From: UBA11612 sp963662375
GTDB lineage: Bacteria; Pseudomonadota; Alphaproteobacteria; Rhodospirillales; Rhodospirillaceae
Length of the DNA: 23,571 nt
NCBI GenBank assembly: GCA_963662375.2
Contig: CAXXRP010000013.1
Coordinates: forward strand, 1-23,571
Reading direction: 5' to 3'
Of the stretch, positions 5,513 through 13,935 are shown one piece after another (the first letter of the stretch is position 1; each line of letters begins with the position of its first letter). The position numbers were made by a program, and so were the translations under genes. The notes under the pieces were generated by a model. The model was not told the DNA's origin and ran no database searches. It was given only the letters and a program-made list of their open reading frames with translations.

Positions 5513-6752
5513 AGCGCAACGCCTCGACCGGGTCGGTGCGCGCCGCGCGCCAGGATGGGTAAAGCGTTGCAGCAAAAGACAAAAATAACGACATCAAGAG
5601 CACCGCAATGGTCTCGTTCCAATCCATTTGCGCCGGAATTTGCGTAAGGTAATAGATTTCAGGCGAGAACAATTCAGTGCCGGTCACTCGCATCAGGCCC
5701 TGGCGGATGGCTTCGATGTTGTCGCAAACCAGCAGGCCCAATCCGAACCCCATCAACGTGCCGATCACACCCACGCTGGCCCCCGCGATAAGGAACACGC
5801 GCATGATCATGCTCCGGGTCGCGCCCATGGTGCGCAGAATGGCGATGTCCCGGCCTTTGTCCTTTACCAGCATGATGAGACCGGAAATGATGTTGAAAAC
5901 CGCCACAAGGATGATAATGGTGAGGATCAGGAACATGACGTTTCGCTCCACCTGCAATGCGGTGAAGAACGTCGCATTCGTCTCCTCCCACGAAAGCACG
6001 CGGTGGCCCTGCCCCAGCTCACCGCGTACTAAGCGAGCCACGGCCCGCGCGTCGTCCGGGTTTTCTAGGTGGAGCTCAATGTTGGTTACTGAATTCGGAT
6101 ACTTGAAATAGATCTGCGCCATGGGCAGAGGCATGAACACCACGGAACTGTCGATATCCGACATGCCCACATCGAACACCGCACCGACGGTGAAGGACCG
6201 CATGCGCGGCACCGACCCGAATGCGGTCACATTGCCTTTCGGGGATATGAGTGTGACCTGGTCGCCGGCTTTCAAATCAAACCGCCGCGCCATGCCAGAG
6301 CCGATGGCGATGCCGTCGCCGGCGATTAAAGGAGAGAGCGAGCCGCCGATGATGTGGTCGGATATCCAATCCTTCTCGAAAAGGTCCAGGCCTGGGAGGC
6401 CCCGCACTAATGCGCCGCCGGTGATACCGTTGGCCGTGGCCATGACCTGACCGGTAATAAGCGGGCTTACGCTCGCAACGCCCGGGATGGCTTTCAAACG
6501 GCCAACTTTTTCGTCGTAATCGTCGATGGCATAGGTGACACCAGCCACATCGACATGCCCATTCACGCCCAAAATCCGCGACATAATGTCCTGGCGAAAG
6601 CCGTTCATGACGGCCATGACGATGATGAGGGTGGCTACACCCAGCCCGATACCGAGGAACGAAAAACCAGCAATAACGGAAACAAAGCCTTCCCGGCGGC
6701 GCGATCTCAGGTAGCGCAGCGCAATCATCCATTCGAAGGCGCCAAATATCAT
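5505..6752 (-). CDS. lolC: Lipoprotein-releasing ABC transporter permease LolC/LolE
   Basis: A 415-residue inner-membrane permease with one transmembrane helix near residues 25-50, a large periplasmic domain to about 270, and three more helices at about 270-295, 310-345 and 375-400. This is the standard MacB/LolCE fold. The N-terminal FEWMIALRYLRSRRREGFVS is characteristic. Only one permease gene is present, as is common in alphaproteobacteria, where it is thought to act as a homodimer with LolD. The start is the ATG at 6752 with an AAGGA upstream. It lies 22 bp after proS and overlaps lolD by eight bases. LolC or LolE naming is arbitrary for a single-permease system. Confidence 0.94.
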   Translation of the reverse strand: MIFGAFEWMIALRYLRSRRREGFVSVIAGFSFLGIGLGVATLIIVMAVMNGFRQDIMSRILGVNGHVDVAGVTYAIDDYDEKVGRLKAIPGVASVSPLITGQVMATANGITGGALVRGLPGLDLFEKDWISDHIIGGSLSPLIAGDGIAIGSGMARRFDLKAGDQVTLISPKGNVTAFGSVPRMRSFTVGAVFDVGMSDIDSSVVFMPLPMAQIYFKYPNSVTNIELHLENPDDARAVARLVRGELGQGHRVLSWEETNATFFTALQVERNVMFLILTIIILVAVFNIISGLIMLVKDKGRDIAILRTMGATRSMIMRVFLIAGASVGVIGTLMGFGLGLLVCDNIEAIRQGLMRVTGTELFSPEIYYLTQIPAQMDWNETIAVLLMSLFLSFAATLYPSWRAARTDPVEALRYE

Positions 6753-6774
6753 TATCAGCTATCCTTATGTTGGA

Positions 6775-8091
6775 TCAGCCCGTCGCGGTGACCTTTGACA
6801 CTGCGGACTCTGGACTCAGTTCCTCGCGAGCGCCGGTATCGCGACGCTTCAACTCAACGATGCCCTTAGCGACATTTTTCGGCCCGACCACCAACTGCCA
6901 CGGCAAGCCGATGAGCTCCATATCGGCAAATTTAACCCCGGCCCGCTCATCGCGGTTATCATAAAGTACGTCCAAACCCTGGGATTCGATGGCGTGGTCA
7001 AGTTTTTCACAAACCGCGTCGCAGGCCGCGTCGCCGACCTTGAGATTAATGAGGCCAACATGAAAGGGTGCCACGCTGTCGGGCCAGATGATTCCCTTTT
7101 CGTCGTGGCTAGCCTCGATGATGGCGGCGACGCAGCGGGAAACGCCGATTCCGTAGGAGCCCATATGCACTGGAACTTCTTCTCCAGCTGGGCCGGCTAC
7201 AAGGGCCCTCATGGGTGCAGAGTACTTGGTGCCGAAATGAAACGTCTGCCCAACTTCAATGCCCCTGGCTGAAACTAACTCGCTGCCTAATGTTTCCTCT
7301 GCCGCCGCATCGTGCATATTGTCGGTCACCGCGTATAGGCTGGTCCATTCATCAACGATAGGCTGAAGATCCGCGTCGTAGTCCACGTTCTCCGGCACCG
7401 GTTTTTCCAAAAGCGCCTTATCGCAATACACGGCGCTTTCGCCGGTGTCTGCTAGAACAATGAACTCATGGCTCAGGTCACCTCCAATCGGTCCGGACTC
7501 TGCCTTCATGGGCACGGCCTTGAGACCCAAGCGCGCGAAGGTCCGGAGGTAGGCCACAAACATCTGGTTATAGGCGTGCCTCGATCCCTCGTAGTCCATG
7601 TCGAAGGAATAGGCGTCCTTCATCAAGAACTCGCGGCCACGCATCAAACCAAAACGTGGTCTGATTTCGTCTCTGAACTTCCAGTTTATTTGATATAAAT
7701 TCTTAGGGATATCGCGGTAGCTTTTGATATTATTACGAAAAATATCTGTAACAACTTCTTCGTGCGTGGGTCCGTAAAGCATATCGCGCCCGTGGCGGTC
7801 GGTGATGCGCAGCATCTCCGGTCCATAGTCGTCGTAGCGCCCGCTTTCCTTCCACAACTCGCCGGACTGGATGGTGGGCATAATAATTTCCTGAGCACCG
7901 GCCGCATTCTGCTCTTCCCGGATGATCCGTTCGATGTTCTGCAGCACTCGGGTGCCCAACGGCAGCCAGTTGTATATTCCCGCCGCGTGTTGGCGGATCA
8001 TCCCCGCCCGTAGCATCAGACGGTGCGAGACAATCTGTGCCTCGGCGGGGGTTTCCTTGAGGGTGGGCAAGAAATAGCGGGAGAGCCGCAT
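6775..8091 (-). CDS. proS: Proline-tRNA ligase, short alphaproteobacterial form
   Basis: A 438-residue class II aminoacyl-tRNA synthetase that charges tRNA-Pro in the cytoplasm. Motif 1 surrounds residues 45-75 (RVLQNIERIIREE, then QEIIMPTIQ). The proline-site segment GPTHEEVVTDIF lies near residue 107. Motif 2 is FRDEIRPRFGLMRGREFLMK, motif 3 is GSYGIGVSRCVAAIIEA, and a C-terminal anticodon-binding domain follows. There is no inserted editing domain between motifs 2 and 3, which explains the length and fits the alphaproteobacterial type. The start is the ATG at 8091, preceded by AAGGA. Upstream lies a 111-bp spacer and then a pseudogene. Confidence 0.96.
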   Translation of the reverse strand: MRLSRYFLPTLKETPAEAQIVSHRLMLRAGMIRQHAAGIYNWLPLGTRVLQNIERIIREEQNAAGAQEIIMPTIQSGELWKESGRYDDYGPEMLRITDRHGRDMLYGPTHEEVVTDIFRNNIKSYRDIPKNLYQINWKFRDEIRPRFGLMRGREFLMKDAYSFDMDYEGSRHAYNQMFVAYLRTFARLGLKAVPMKAESGPIGGDLSHEFIVLADTGESAVYCDKALLEKPVPENVDYDADLQPIVDEWTSLYAVTDNMHDAAAEETLGSELVSARGIEVGQTFHFGTKYSAPMRALVAGPAGEEVPVHMGSYGIGVSRCVAAIIEASHDEKGIIWPDSVAPFHVGLINLKVGDAACDAVCEKLDHAIESQGLDVLYDNRDERAGVKFADMELIGLPWQLVVGPKNVAKGIVELKRRDTGAREELSPESAVSKVTATG

Positions 8092-8137
8092 GGAAAGTCC
8101 TTGGGTGGATCAGCGAAATATGAGGGGGATTAAATGA

Positions 8138-8173
8138 TCCCGCGGGACCATACGCGATGGCCCCTTAAGGGGC
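8138..8173. other. Two perfect palindromes in the spacer upstream of proS
   Basis: TCCCGCGGGA (8138-8147) and GCCCCTTAAGGGGC (8160-8173) are perfect palindromes 12 bp apart, in the 111 bp between the decayed gene and proS. The second could form a hairpin in RNA, but no T-run follows on either strand, so a rho-independent terminator is not supported. They may be protein-binding sites for proS or remnants of the decayed gene's terminator. Confidence 0.3.
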
Positions 8174-8202
8174 AATAAACGGTCGTTAAAGGTGACCGGC
8201 GC

Positions 8203-8674
8203 TTAATCTTTGGACGCCGGTTCGGACGTCTCCGCAGGCAGCATCGTGCCCACTGCCTCCATGCCCTGGCGGCAGGCTTCCGCAAGAATGAGTTCATCCC
8301 GAGGGGTAATGCGCTCTGCGTTCCAAAAACGTCATTACCCTTGATCGTGACAAGGCCCAGGGCTGCCGTGCCGGTGAATTTGGATCGCCGCCGGAGCGCA
8401 GAGTCTAGCTCCGCCCCAAGCGGTCAGCAAGGCCGATGCCAATTTCAATGTGAATATCCTCAGGAATTCAGATGTTGTAGCCTCCGCCTAGGTTGGCGGA
8501 AGCCACTGGCTTGCCACGTGCGTCGATTCCGAGCTTGTAGGTCACATCGTCGGTTGAAACATGGCGCAGCAGACGCCAGCAGTCGGAGGCTCCCAAAGTG
8601 ATGGTTTCCGCATCGGCCGATCCGCCTAACCACACCGCGAATACAGAAATTGTAAGTCACGATCGCCAGTGCAT
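8203..8674 (-). pseudogene. Decayed gene for a small exported alphaproteobacterial protein
   Basis: An ATG at 8674 follows a good AGGAG with 7-base spacing, directly after mce. The frame gives a clear signal peptide (LTISVFAVWLGGSADA, residues 7-22) interrupted by TGA at codon 6. It continues as SDCWRLLRHVSTDDVTYKLG and IDARGKPVASANL to a TGA at codon 69 (8468-8470), then PEDIHIEIGIGLADRLG to a TAG at 8405-8407. After a frame change the text goes on as KFTGTAALGLVTIKGNDVF. After another it continues as RDELILAEACRQGMEAVG to the TAA at 8203-8205. I recall a conserved secreted alphaproteobacterial hypothetical with DVxYxPGVDVxGKPV; that link is from memory. Three stops and two shifts mean it is dead. 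Confidence 0.72.
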
Positions 8675-8692
8675 TGGCACGCTCCTGCAGGC

Positions 8693-9097
8693 TTAAACCT
8701 GTTCTACTTCTACTAGAGTGCCGTCGAAGTCCTTAGGGTGCAAAAACAAAACCGGCTTGCCGTGGGCGCCGATTTTCGGCTCGCCGTCACCCAACACGCA
8801 CTTACCCTGCGCCTTAAGTTTATCCCGGGCCACATAGATATCTTCCACCTCGTAGCACATATGGTGAATTCCGCCCGACGCGTTCTTCTCGAGAAATCCC
8901 TTGATCGTGGAATTCGCCCCCAGGGGGTGGATGAGTTCGATCGTGGTATTTTCCAATTCCACGAAGATCACGGTCACACCGTGCTCGGGCAAGTCCTGCG
9001 GGTCAGAAACCTTGGCTCCCAAAACATCGCGGTAGTTAGCCGCGGCGGCGGCGAGGTCCGGCACGGCAATGGCAACGTGGTTCAGGCGTCCGATCAT
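8693..9097 (-). CDS. mce: Methylmalonyl-CoA epimerase
   Basis: A 134-residue vicinal oxygen chelate (glyoxalase-fold) protein that converts (S)- to (R)-methylmalonyl-CoA in propionyl-CoA breakdown. Both halves of the fold are visible. NHVAIAVPDL gives the first metal histidine (His7), VELENTTIELIHPLG the mid region, GGIHHMCYEVEDI the second histidine, and GTLVEVEQV the C-terminal glutamate. The length is normal. The start is the ATG at 9097 with GAGAG upstream. It lies 71 bp after rnj in the same direction, a linkage seen in many alphaproteobacteria. Confidence 0.93.
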   Translation of the reverse strand: MIGRLNHVAIAVPDLAAAAANYRDVLGAKVSDPQDLPEHGVTVIFVELENTTIELIHPLGANSTIKGFLEKNASGGIHHMCYEVEDIYVARDKLKAQGKCVLGDGEPKIGAHGKPVLFLHPKDFDGTLVEVEQV

Positions 9098-9168
9098 GAG
9101 GGCTCTCTTATCGTGGTTCTTGTTAAAGATATAGGGCGCAACGGAGCGTAAGGCCAGTTCCGAGGCAG

Positions 9169-10860
9169 CTATACACGCACCAGGTGGACCCGAGTTACAG
9201 CGCCGGGCTCGGGGAGGCCGAAGGGTTTGCGAATGGCTACGCGCACCGCTTCCGCCACCGTATGGTCATCCCTGCGAGCCTTCTTAGGCAGTTTCCGCAC
9301 CGCGTTCGACGCAGTAAAGGCCCAGCCCCGACCGACATCTTCTTCTGCCAGTGGGTCCGCGATTCCAAGTACAGCGACCTGAGGCTCATCGATAACGACA
9401 CCCTCGTCATTCAACACCACGGTCGCCACCACCGCTCCCTCGTAAAACATACGCTTCCGGTCCCGGAGAACGGGGCTAGCAAACGGCACCGCCGCGCCGT
9501 CCTCCCAGGCCAGCCGGCCGCTCCAAACCGTGCCGACCACTTTGGCTTTGCCGCCGGCAAATTTTACGGCAAGGCCATTTTCCACGAGTACGGCATGCGG
9601 AACTTGGCATTCTTTGGCTAATTCGGCGTGAGCTCGCATGTGCATGGCTTCACCGTGCACTGGGATTGCCACGCGCGGCCTGATCATCTGGTACATGCGC
9701 CGCAAGTCATTCCGCGCCGGGTGGCCCGAGACATGGATGAGATGATCCCGCGCGGTGACGATCTTCACGCCCAACCTAACCAACTGGTTTTGCACCTTTG
9801 AGATAGCTTTTTCATTACCCGGAATGACCCGGGACGAAAACACCGCCACATCGCCCGAGCCGAGGGTCACGTCGGAATGATTCCCGAAGGCAATGCGTGC
9901 CAAAGCGGCCCGCCCCTCGCCTTGGCTGCCGGTGCAAATGTATAAAACCTTATCTCGGGGTAAGGCCGCAGCCTCACTAGCCTTGTAGAATCTTAAATCA
10001 GGGGACAAATAGCCGGTTCGGCGCGCTGTCTCGGCAATCCGCCACAACGACGCACCCACCAGGGCAACGTGCCGGTCGTTGGCTGCAGCGGCGCGCGCAA
10101 TACTGTCGAGACGCGCCACATTGGAAGCAAAACACCCGACGACAATACAGCCTGTATACCCTGCAAACAGATCCATCAAATTGTCGCGCACGTCGCGCTC
10201 GGTGGCCGCCTCGCCCTCGGTAAAGACATTGGTGGAATCCCCTACAAGGGCCAGGATATCCTCGTTACCCAAAGCCTGAAGCGCGTCAAAATCCGTTACC
10301 TCGTCAACCAGGGGCTCGGGGTCGAATTTCCAGTCGCCGGTGTGAAAGATCGTCCCATGGGGCGTGCGGATCGCCAAAGCGTTGGGCTCGGGAATCGAAT
10401 GGGCCAATGTAATAAAGTCTATCGAAAACGGACCGATATCGGCGTGACCGCCCAGTGGGACGACGGTCACCGGCACCACCCCACCCCAGCCGGTTTCCTT
10501 GAGCTTGTATTCGAGAAATGCGGCGGCGAATGGCGTCGCGTAGACGGGACAGCGCAACTGCGGCCACAGGTAGGCTACAGCCCCTAAGTGATCTTCGTGA
10601 GCGTGGGTGATTATTAGACCGGCAAGTTTTTCACGACGCTCGGCAATAAAGCTGGGGTCCGGCATAACGACATCAACTCCAGGCATGGAGTCATCACCGA
10701 ACGTCACGCCGAGGTCGACCATGAGCCATTGGCCGTCGCAACCGTAGAGATTTAGGTTCATCCCGATCTCGCCTGAACCGCCGAGCGGGACGAACCACAG
10801 CCCCTTATCAACGCCCTGGGGGAAATTAGATTTTGCGTGGCCGGAGTCGGATTTGTTCAT
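9169..10860 (-). CDS. rnj: Ribonuclease J
   Basis: A metallo-beta-lactamase/beta-CASP nuclease of 563 residues (from ATG 10860) that processes and degrades RNA and 5' ends. The zinc motif THAHEDHLGAVAYL (His86, His88, Asp90, His91) follows VPLGGSGEIGMNLNLYG. The beta-CASP region carries LVGDSTNV and CTGSQGE, then VSGHPARNDL and PVHGEAMHMRAH, and a small C-terminal domain closes the protein. A TTG three codons upstream (10869), 3 bp after the coaX stop, is an alternative start; neither has a strong ribosome binding site, so coupling to coaX is likely. Confidence 0.94.
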   Translation of the reverse strand: MNKSDSGHAKSNFPQGVDKGLWFVPLGGSGEIGMNLNLYGCDGQWLMVDLGVTFGDDSMPGVDVVMPDPSFIAERREKLAGLIITHAHEDHLGAVAYLWPQLRCPVYATPFAAAFLEYKLKETGWGGVVPVTVVPLGGHADIGPFSIDFITLAHSIPEPNALAIRTPHGTIFHTGDWKFDPEPLVDEVTDFDALQALGNEDILALVGDSTNVFTEGEAATERDVRDNLMDLFAGYTGCIVVGCFASNVARLDSIARAAAANDRHVALVGASLWRIAETARRTGYLSPDLRFYKASEAAALPRDKVLYICTGSQGEGRAALARIAFGNHSDVTLGSGDVAVFSSRVIPGNEKAISKVQNQLVRLGVKIVTARDHLIHVSGHPARNDLRRMYQMIRPRVAIPVHGEAMHMRAHAELAKECQVPHAVLVENGLAVKFAGGKAKVVGTVWSGRLAWEDGAAVPFASPVLRDRKRMFYEGAVVATVVLNDEGVVIDEPQVAVLGIADPLAEEDVGRGWAFTASNAVRKLPKKARRDDHTVAEAVRVAIRKPFGLPEPGAVTRVHLVRV

Positions 10861-10872
10861 GAGCGGCAAGGA

Positions 10873-11649
10873 CTAACGGGCGTTGCGCTTATGAATTTGC
10901 AGAAGCCCGCGCAAGGTCAGATCTTGGTCTGTGTGTTCGATGAACGGCGTCGCCTTAGCGAATAATGTCGCTAACCCGCCGGTGGCGATGACCTTCAATT
11001 GTTCCTTCCGTTCGGCACGGATGCGGGTGACGAGGCCTTCGATTAATCCAATGTATCCCCAAAAGACACCCGAGTTCATCGCGGCGATGGTGGTCGTTCC
11101 CACGACAGGCGCGCTGCCAGGATTAATCACCGGAAGACGGGGAAGTTGAGCCGTCGCCATATGCAACGCTTCCATGGAAAGATTGATTCCGGGTGCGATG
11201 CAACCCCCGCAATAAGCTCCTGTCTTGTCCACCACGTCGAAGGTCGTTGCAGTTCCGAAATCGATAATGATCAATGGTCCGCCGTAAGTTGCATGAGCTG
11301 CGAGTGCGTTCACAACACGGTCCGAGCCTGCCTCGTTTGGGTTGTCCACCTTGATATCAGCCCCCAGATCCACACCCGGATCGCCGATAAAGATGGGTTT
11401 GCAATTAAAGTACTTTTCGCAAAGGCGCTTGAAGTCGAATTTTTTGGCCGGCACGACAGAGGCAATAATGGCGTCCGTGATACCTGTCGGCTCCACTTCG
11501 TCATGCGCCATGAGTTGAGTCAGCCAAATACCGTACTCGTCCGACGTGCGATCAGTCTTAGTGGCGGCCCGCCACTGCCCCTTAAGCTTATCGCCGTCAT
11601 AAACGGCGAACACGACGTTGGTATTGCCACAATCAACCGCCAGCAACAT
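10873..11649 (-). CDS. coaX: Type III pantothenate kinase
   Basis: A 258-residue CoaX-type kinase that phosphorylates pantothenate in the first step of coenzyme A synthesis. The ATP-binding N-terminus VDCGNTNVVFAVYDG carries Asp6. The central motifs are NEAGSDRVVNALAAH and IIDFGTATTFDVV, followed by GGCIAPGINLSMEAL at the dimer and substrate region. GSDR stands in the usual GADR position, which is a mild change. The ATG at 11649 overlaps the birA stop as TGATG; a GTG one codon upstream is also possible. Its place between birA and rnj is standard for alphaproteobacteria. Confidence 0.95.
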   Translation of the reverse strand: MLLAVDCGNTNVVFAVYDGDKLKGQWRAATKTDRTSDEYGIWLTQLMAHDEVEPTGITDAIIASVVPAKKFDFKRLCEKYFNCKPIFIGDPGVDLGADIKVDNPNEAGSDRVVNALAAHATYGGPLIIIDFGTATTFDVVDKTGAYCGGCIAPGINLSMEALHMATAQLPRLPVINPGSAPVVGTTTIAAMNSGVFWGYIGLIEGLVTRIRAERKEQLKVIATGGLATLFAKATPFIEHTDQDLTLRGLLQIHKRNAR

Positions 11650-12455
11650 CACTCGTCTCCGCTGGAAAAAAGCGCATCGCCGGCCAATATACGTTTTCGG
11701 CCCTGAGGACTATCCAAAAGCAGCGCCCCATCGGCATCAAGGCCGCCAAAATCCCCATACGCCTGGCCGTCCGGCAACCCAACTGACACCTGAGACCCGA
11801 TAGCTGGCGCTCTTTCGAGCCAAGCCAAACGCACCGGCGCGAATCCCTCGCGCCTCCACTCCGCGAGACGGGTGGCAAAAGCCCGACAAACCAAGGTCAA
11901 GGTATGCTCCGGCGTTGTATCAACGTTGTGCGTCGCGAGCGAACCAACGGGATACGCGGCGCGCTCCACATCCGCGGGCCTGAGGTTGATACCAATACCG
12001 ACAACAATCCATGCCTCACCATCGAGGTTGGTTACCATCTCGGGTAAAATTCCGCAGACCTTTCCGCCGGCAACGAGCACGTCATTGGGCCACTTGTGTG
12101 AGAGCGGCGGCGGCGGAGCGTTGTGCCGGGGCAGATCCAAAATCGCGTCAGCCGCAGCGACGGCAGCCACGAGCCCCACCTGGGGAGCGGTCGCGTGATC
12201 GTCAGGCGCCAGAACAAGAATGGACGCGTACACATTACCCTCTGGGCTCGCCCAACTGCGCCCCATACGCCCACGACCGGCTGTTTGCGTTTTGGCCCAC
12301 ACCATCAAGCCTTCTATCGCATCTCCTTCAATCTCGACGATGCGCCGTAGGGTCGCATTGGTGCTGTCTAAGGTATCGAACTTCATAGCCCGCCATCCAG
12401 CAGGCATATGGGGCGCCGGCAGCGCTTGGGTGGATGTAAACCAGGCCTGGGTCAA
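11649..12455 (-). CDS. birA: Biotin-[acetyl-CoA-carboxylase] ligase (class I, no DNA-binding domain)
   Basis: A 268-residue biotin-protein ligase that activates biotin to biotinyl-AMP and attaches it to carboxylase carrier domains. Key motifs are FDTLDSTNATLRR, the nucleotide loop GRGRMGRSWASPEGNVYASI, KWPNDVLVAGGKVCGILPE with the catalytic lysine, and VVGIGINLRP, then a small C-terminal barrel. There is no N-terminal helix-turn-helix, so it is not the repressor form. The TTG at 12455 has GAGGG about 8 bases upstream and gives a plausible N-terminus; a later ATG at codon 17 or 24 is possible. It follows nuoN by 35 bp. Confidence 0.93.
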   Translation of the reverse strand: MTQAWFTSTQALPAPHMPAGWRAMKFDTLDSTNATLRRIVEIEGDAIEGLMVWAKTQTAGRGRMGRSWASPEGNVYASILVLAPDDHATAPQVGLVAAVAAADAILDLPRHNAPPPPLSHKWPNDVLVAGGKVCGILPEMVTNLDGEAWIVVGIGINLRPADVERAAYPVGSLATHNVDTTPEHTLTLVCRAFATRLAEWRREGFAPVRLAWLERAPAIGSQVSVGLPDGQAYGDFGGLDADGALLLDSPQGRKRILAGDALFSSGDE

Positions 12456-12490
12456 AGCCCCACCCTCTCAGAATTGCGTCACCACACTCC

Positions 12491-13921
12491 CTAAAACAGG
12501 GTCCTGGCCGCGGCTTCCGCGTCATGAACAAGCGGCGCCGGCACGACAAAGTATACCACCATCAAAACGGCGGAAATCGCGAAGATAGCGCCGGGTATGA
12601 AATCCGGGCGATCAAACGCTTCGGCGGGGTCATCGAAGTACATGACTTTGACGATGCGCAAATAGTAGAACGCCCCAATAACGCTGGCCAAAACACCGAT
12701 GATCGCAAGCGGCACGAAGCCAGCGTTGACCGCCGCGACAAAAATATAGAACTTGCCGAGAAAGCCAGCAAGCGGCGGAATTCCGGCCATTGAAAACATC
12801 AGCGCGCCAAGCGCCAAAGCCATGCCGGGCCGAGTCTTCGCCAAACCCGACAAATCGCTGATCTCTTCCACGTATTCGCCCTTCACACGCATAGACAAGA
12901 TGGCCGCGAAGGTGCCGACATTCATGAAGAGGTAAATCACAAGATAAAACAGTAGGCCGCGTGCGCCTTCTGCGTTCCCGACCACCAAACCAATCAGAGC
13001 GTATCCCACGTGGCCGATTGAGCTGTAAGCCATCAGCCGCTTAATGTTTGTCTGAGCGATTGCAGCGACGGCCCCCCAAAGCATGGAGAGAATAGCAATA
13101 AGAATCACGACTTGTTGCCACTGTTCGATCATGGGTTCAAACGGCCCAACCAACACCCGCAAGAACAAGCACAGGGAGGCAATTTTTGGGGCAACGGAGA
13201 AAAATGCGGTGACGGGCGTCGGCGCGCCTTCATAAACGTCCGGCGTCCACATATGAAACGGCACGGCGGAGACCTTGAATGCGAGCCCAGCCACAACAAA
13301 GACGATGCCGATCACCACACCAACCGAGCCCAATCCGCCCTGCATTGCCGTTGCAATGCCGTCGAAGCTAGTCGTGCCGGAAAATCCGTAGATCAATGAA
13401 GAGCCATAAAGCAAGAGTCCCGAGGCCAGAGCCCCGAGAACAAAATACTTCACGCCCGCTTCGGTCGCACGCTGGTTTTCCCTCTGAATGGCGGCGAGCA
13501 CATAAAGCGACAGACTCTGCAGCTCGAGGCCCATGTAAAGCGAGATGAGATCGTTCGCCGAAAGCATCATCATCATGCCCAGCACGGCGAATAACACGAT
13601 TAACGGCATTTCAAAACACGCCATTCTTACGTTATGGGCCCAAGTGTTGATCATCAACAGGGATATGGCCGCACCGATCAGAGTCAAGATCTTCGCAAAA
13701 CTGGTGAAGCCGTTCACGACGAACAGGCCGTTGAACGTAACGCCGGCATCCGGGCCGCGCAGAACTAGAACTCCTGCCACCGCCAAAACCCCCAAGACAA
13801 GCCAAGCCACCAGCGCCGTGGAATCTTTCGATCGGAACACACCGAGCATCAGCAAGACCATGGCGGCGATAGCCATGAAAATTTCTGGCAACGCAGGGCC
13901 GAGTGCAGGGAAAGAGGTCAT
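12491..13921 (-). CDS. nuoN: NADH-quinone oxidoreductase subunit N
   Basis: A proton-pumping antiporter-like membrane subunit of complex I, 476 residues from the ATG at 13921. AGGAAGGA lies just upstream, which makes this better than the GTG at 13939. About 14 transmembrane helices are apparent. The conserved helix-5 glutamate is in MGLELQSLSLYVLAA, and the discontinuous-helix region is FKVSAVPFHMWTPDVYEGAP with its lysine. TNIKRLMAYSSIGHVGYAL follows. It is the last of the nuo genes; birA follows at once, so the ligase and its neighbours probably share the nuo transcript. Confidence 0.96.
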   Translation of the reverse strand: MTSFPALGPALPEIFMAIAAMVLLMLGVFRSKDSTALVAWLVLGVLAVAGVLVLRGPDAGVTFNGLFVVNGFTSFAKILTLIGAAISLLMINTWAHNVRMACFEMPLIVLFAVLGMMMMLSANDLISLYMGLELQSLSLYVLAAIQRENQRATEAGVKYFVLGALASGLLLYGSSLIYGFSGTTSFDGIATAMQGGLGSVGVVIGIVFVVAGLAFKVSAVPFHMWTPDVYEGAPTPVTAFFSVAPKIASLCLFLRVLVGPFEPMIEQWQQVVILIAILSMLWGAVAAIAQTNIKRLMAYSSIGHVGYALIGLVVGNAEGARGLLFYLVIYLFMNVGTFAAILSMRVKGEYVEEISDLSGLAKTRPGMALALGALMFSMAGIPPLAGFLGKFYIFVAAVNAGFVPLAIIGVLASVIGAFYYLRIVKVMYFDDPAEAFDRPDFIPGAIFAISAVLMVVYFVVPAPLVHDAEAAARTLF

Positions 13922-13935
13922 ACGATATTCCTTCC

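Noticed and set aside
5628..6111. Plus-strand open frames opposite the Lol permease
   Set aside because: They overlap fully with a well-supported gene and show no domain, start site or neighbour support.
8160..8173. Rho-independent terminator at the GCCCCTTAAGGGGC palindrome
   Set aside because: No run of T follows on either strand, and the operon seems to continue into proS.
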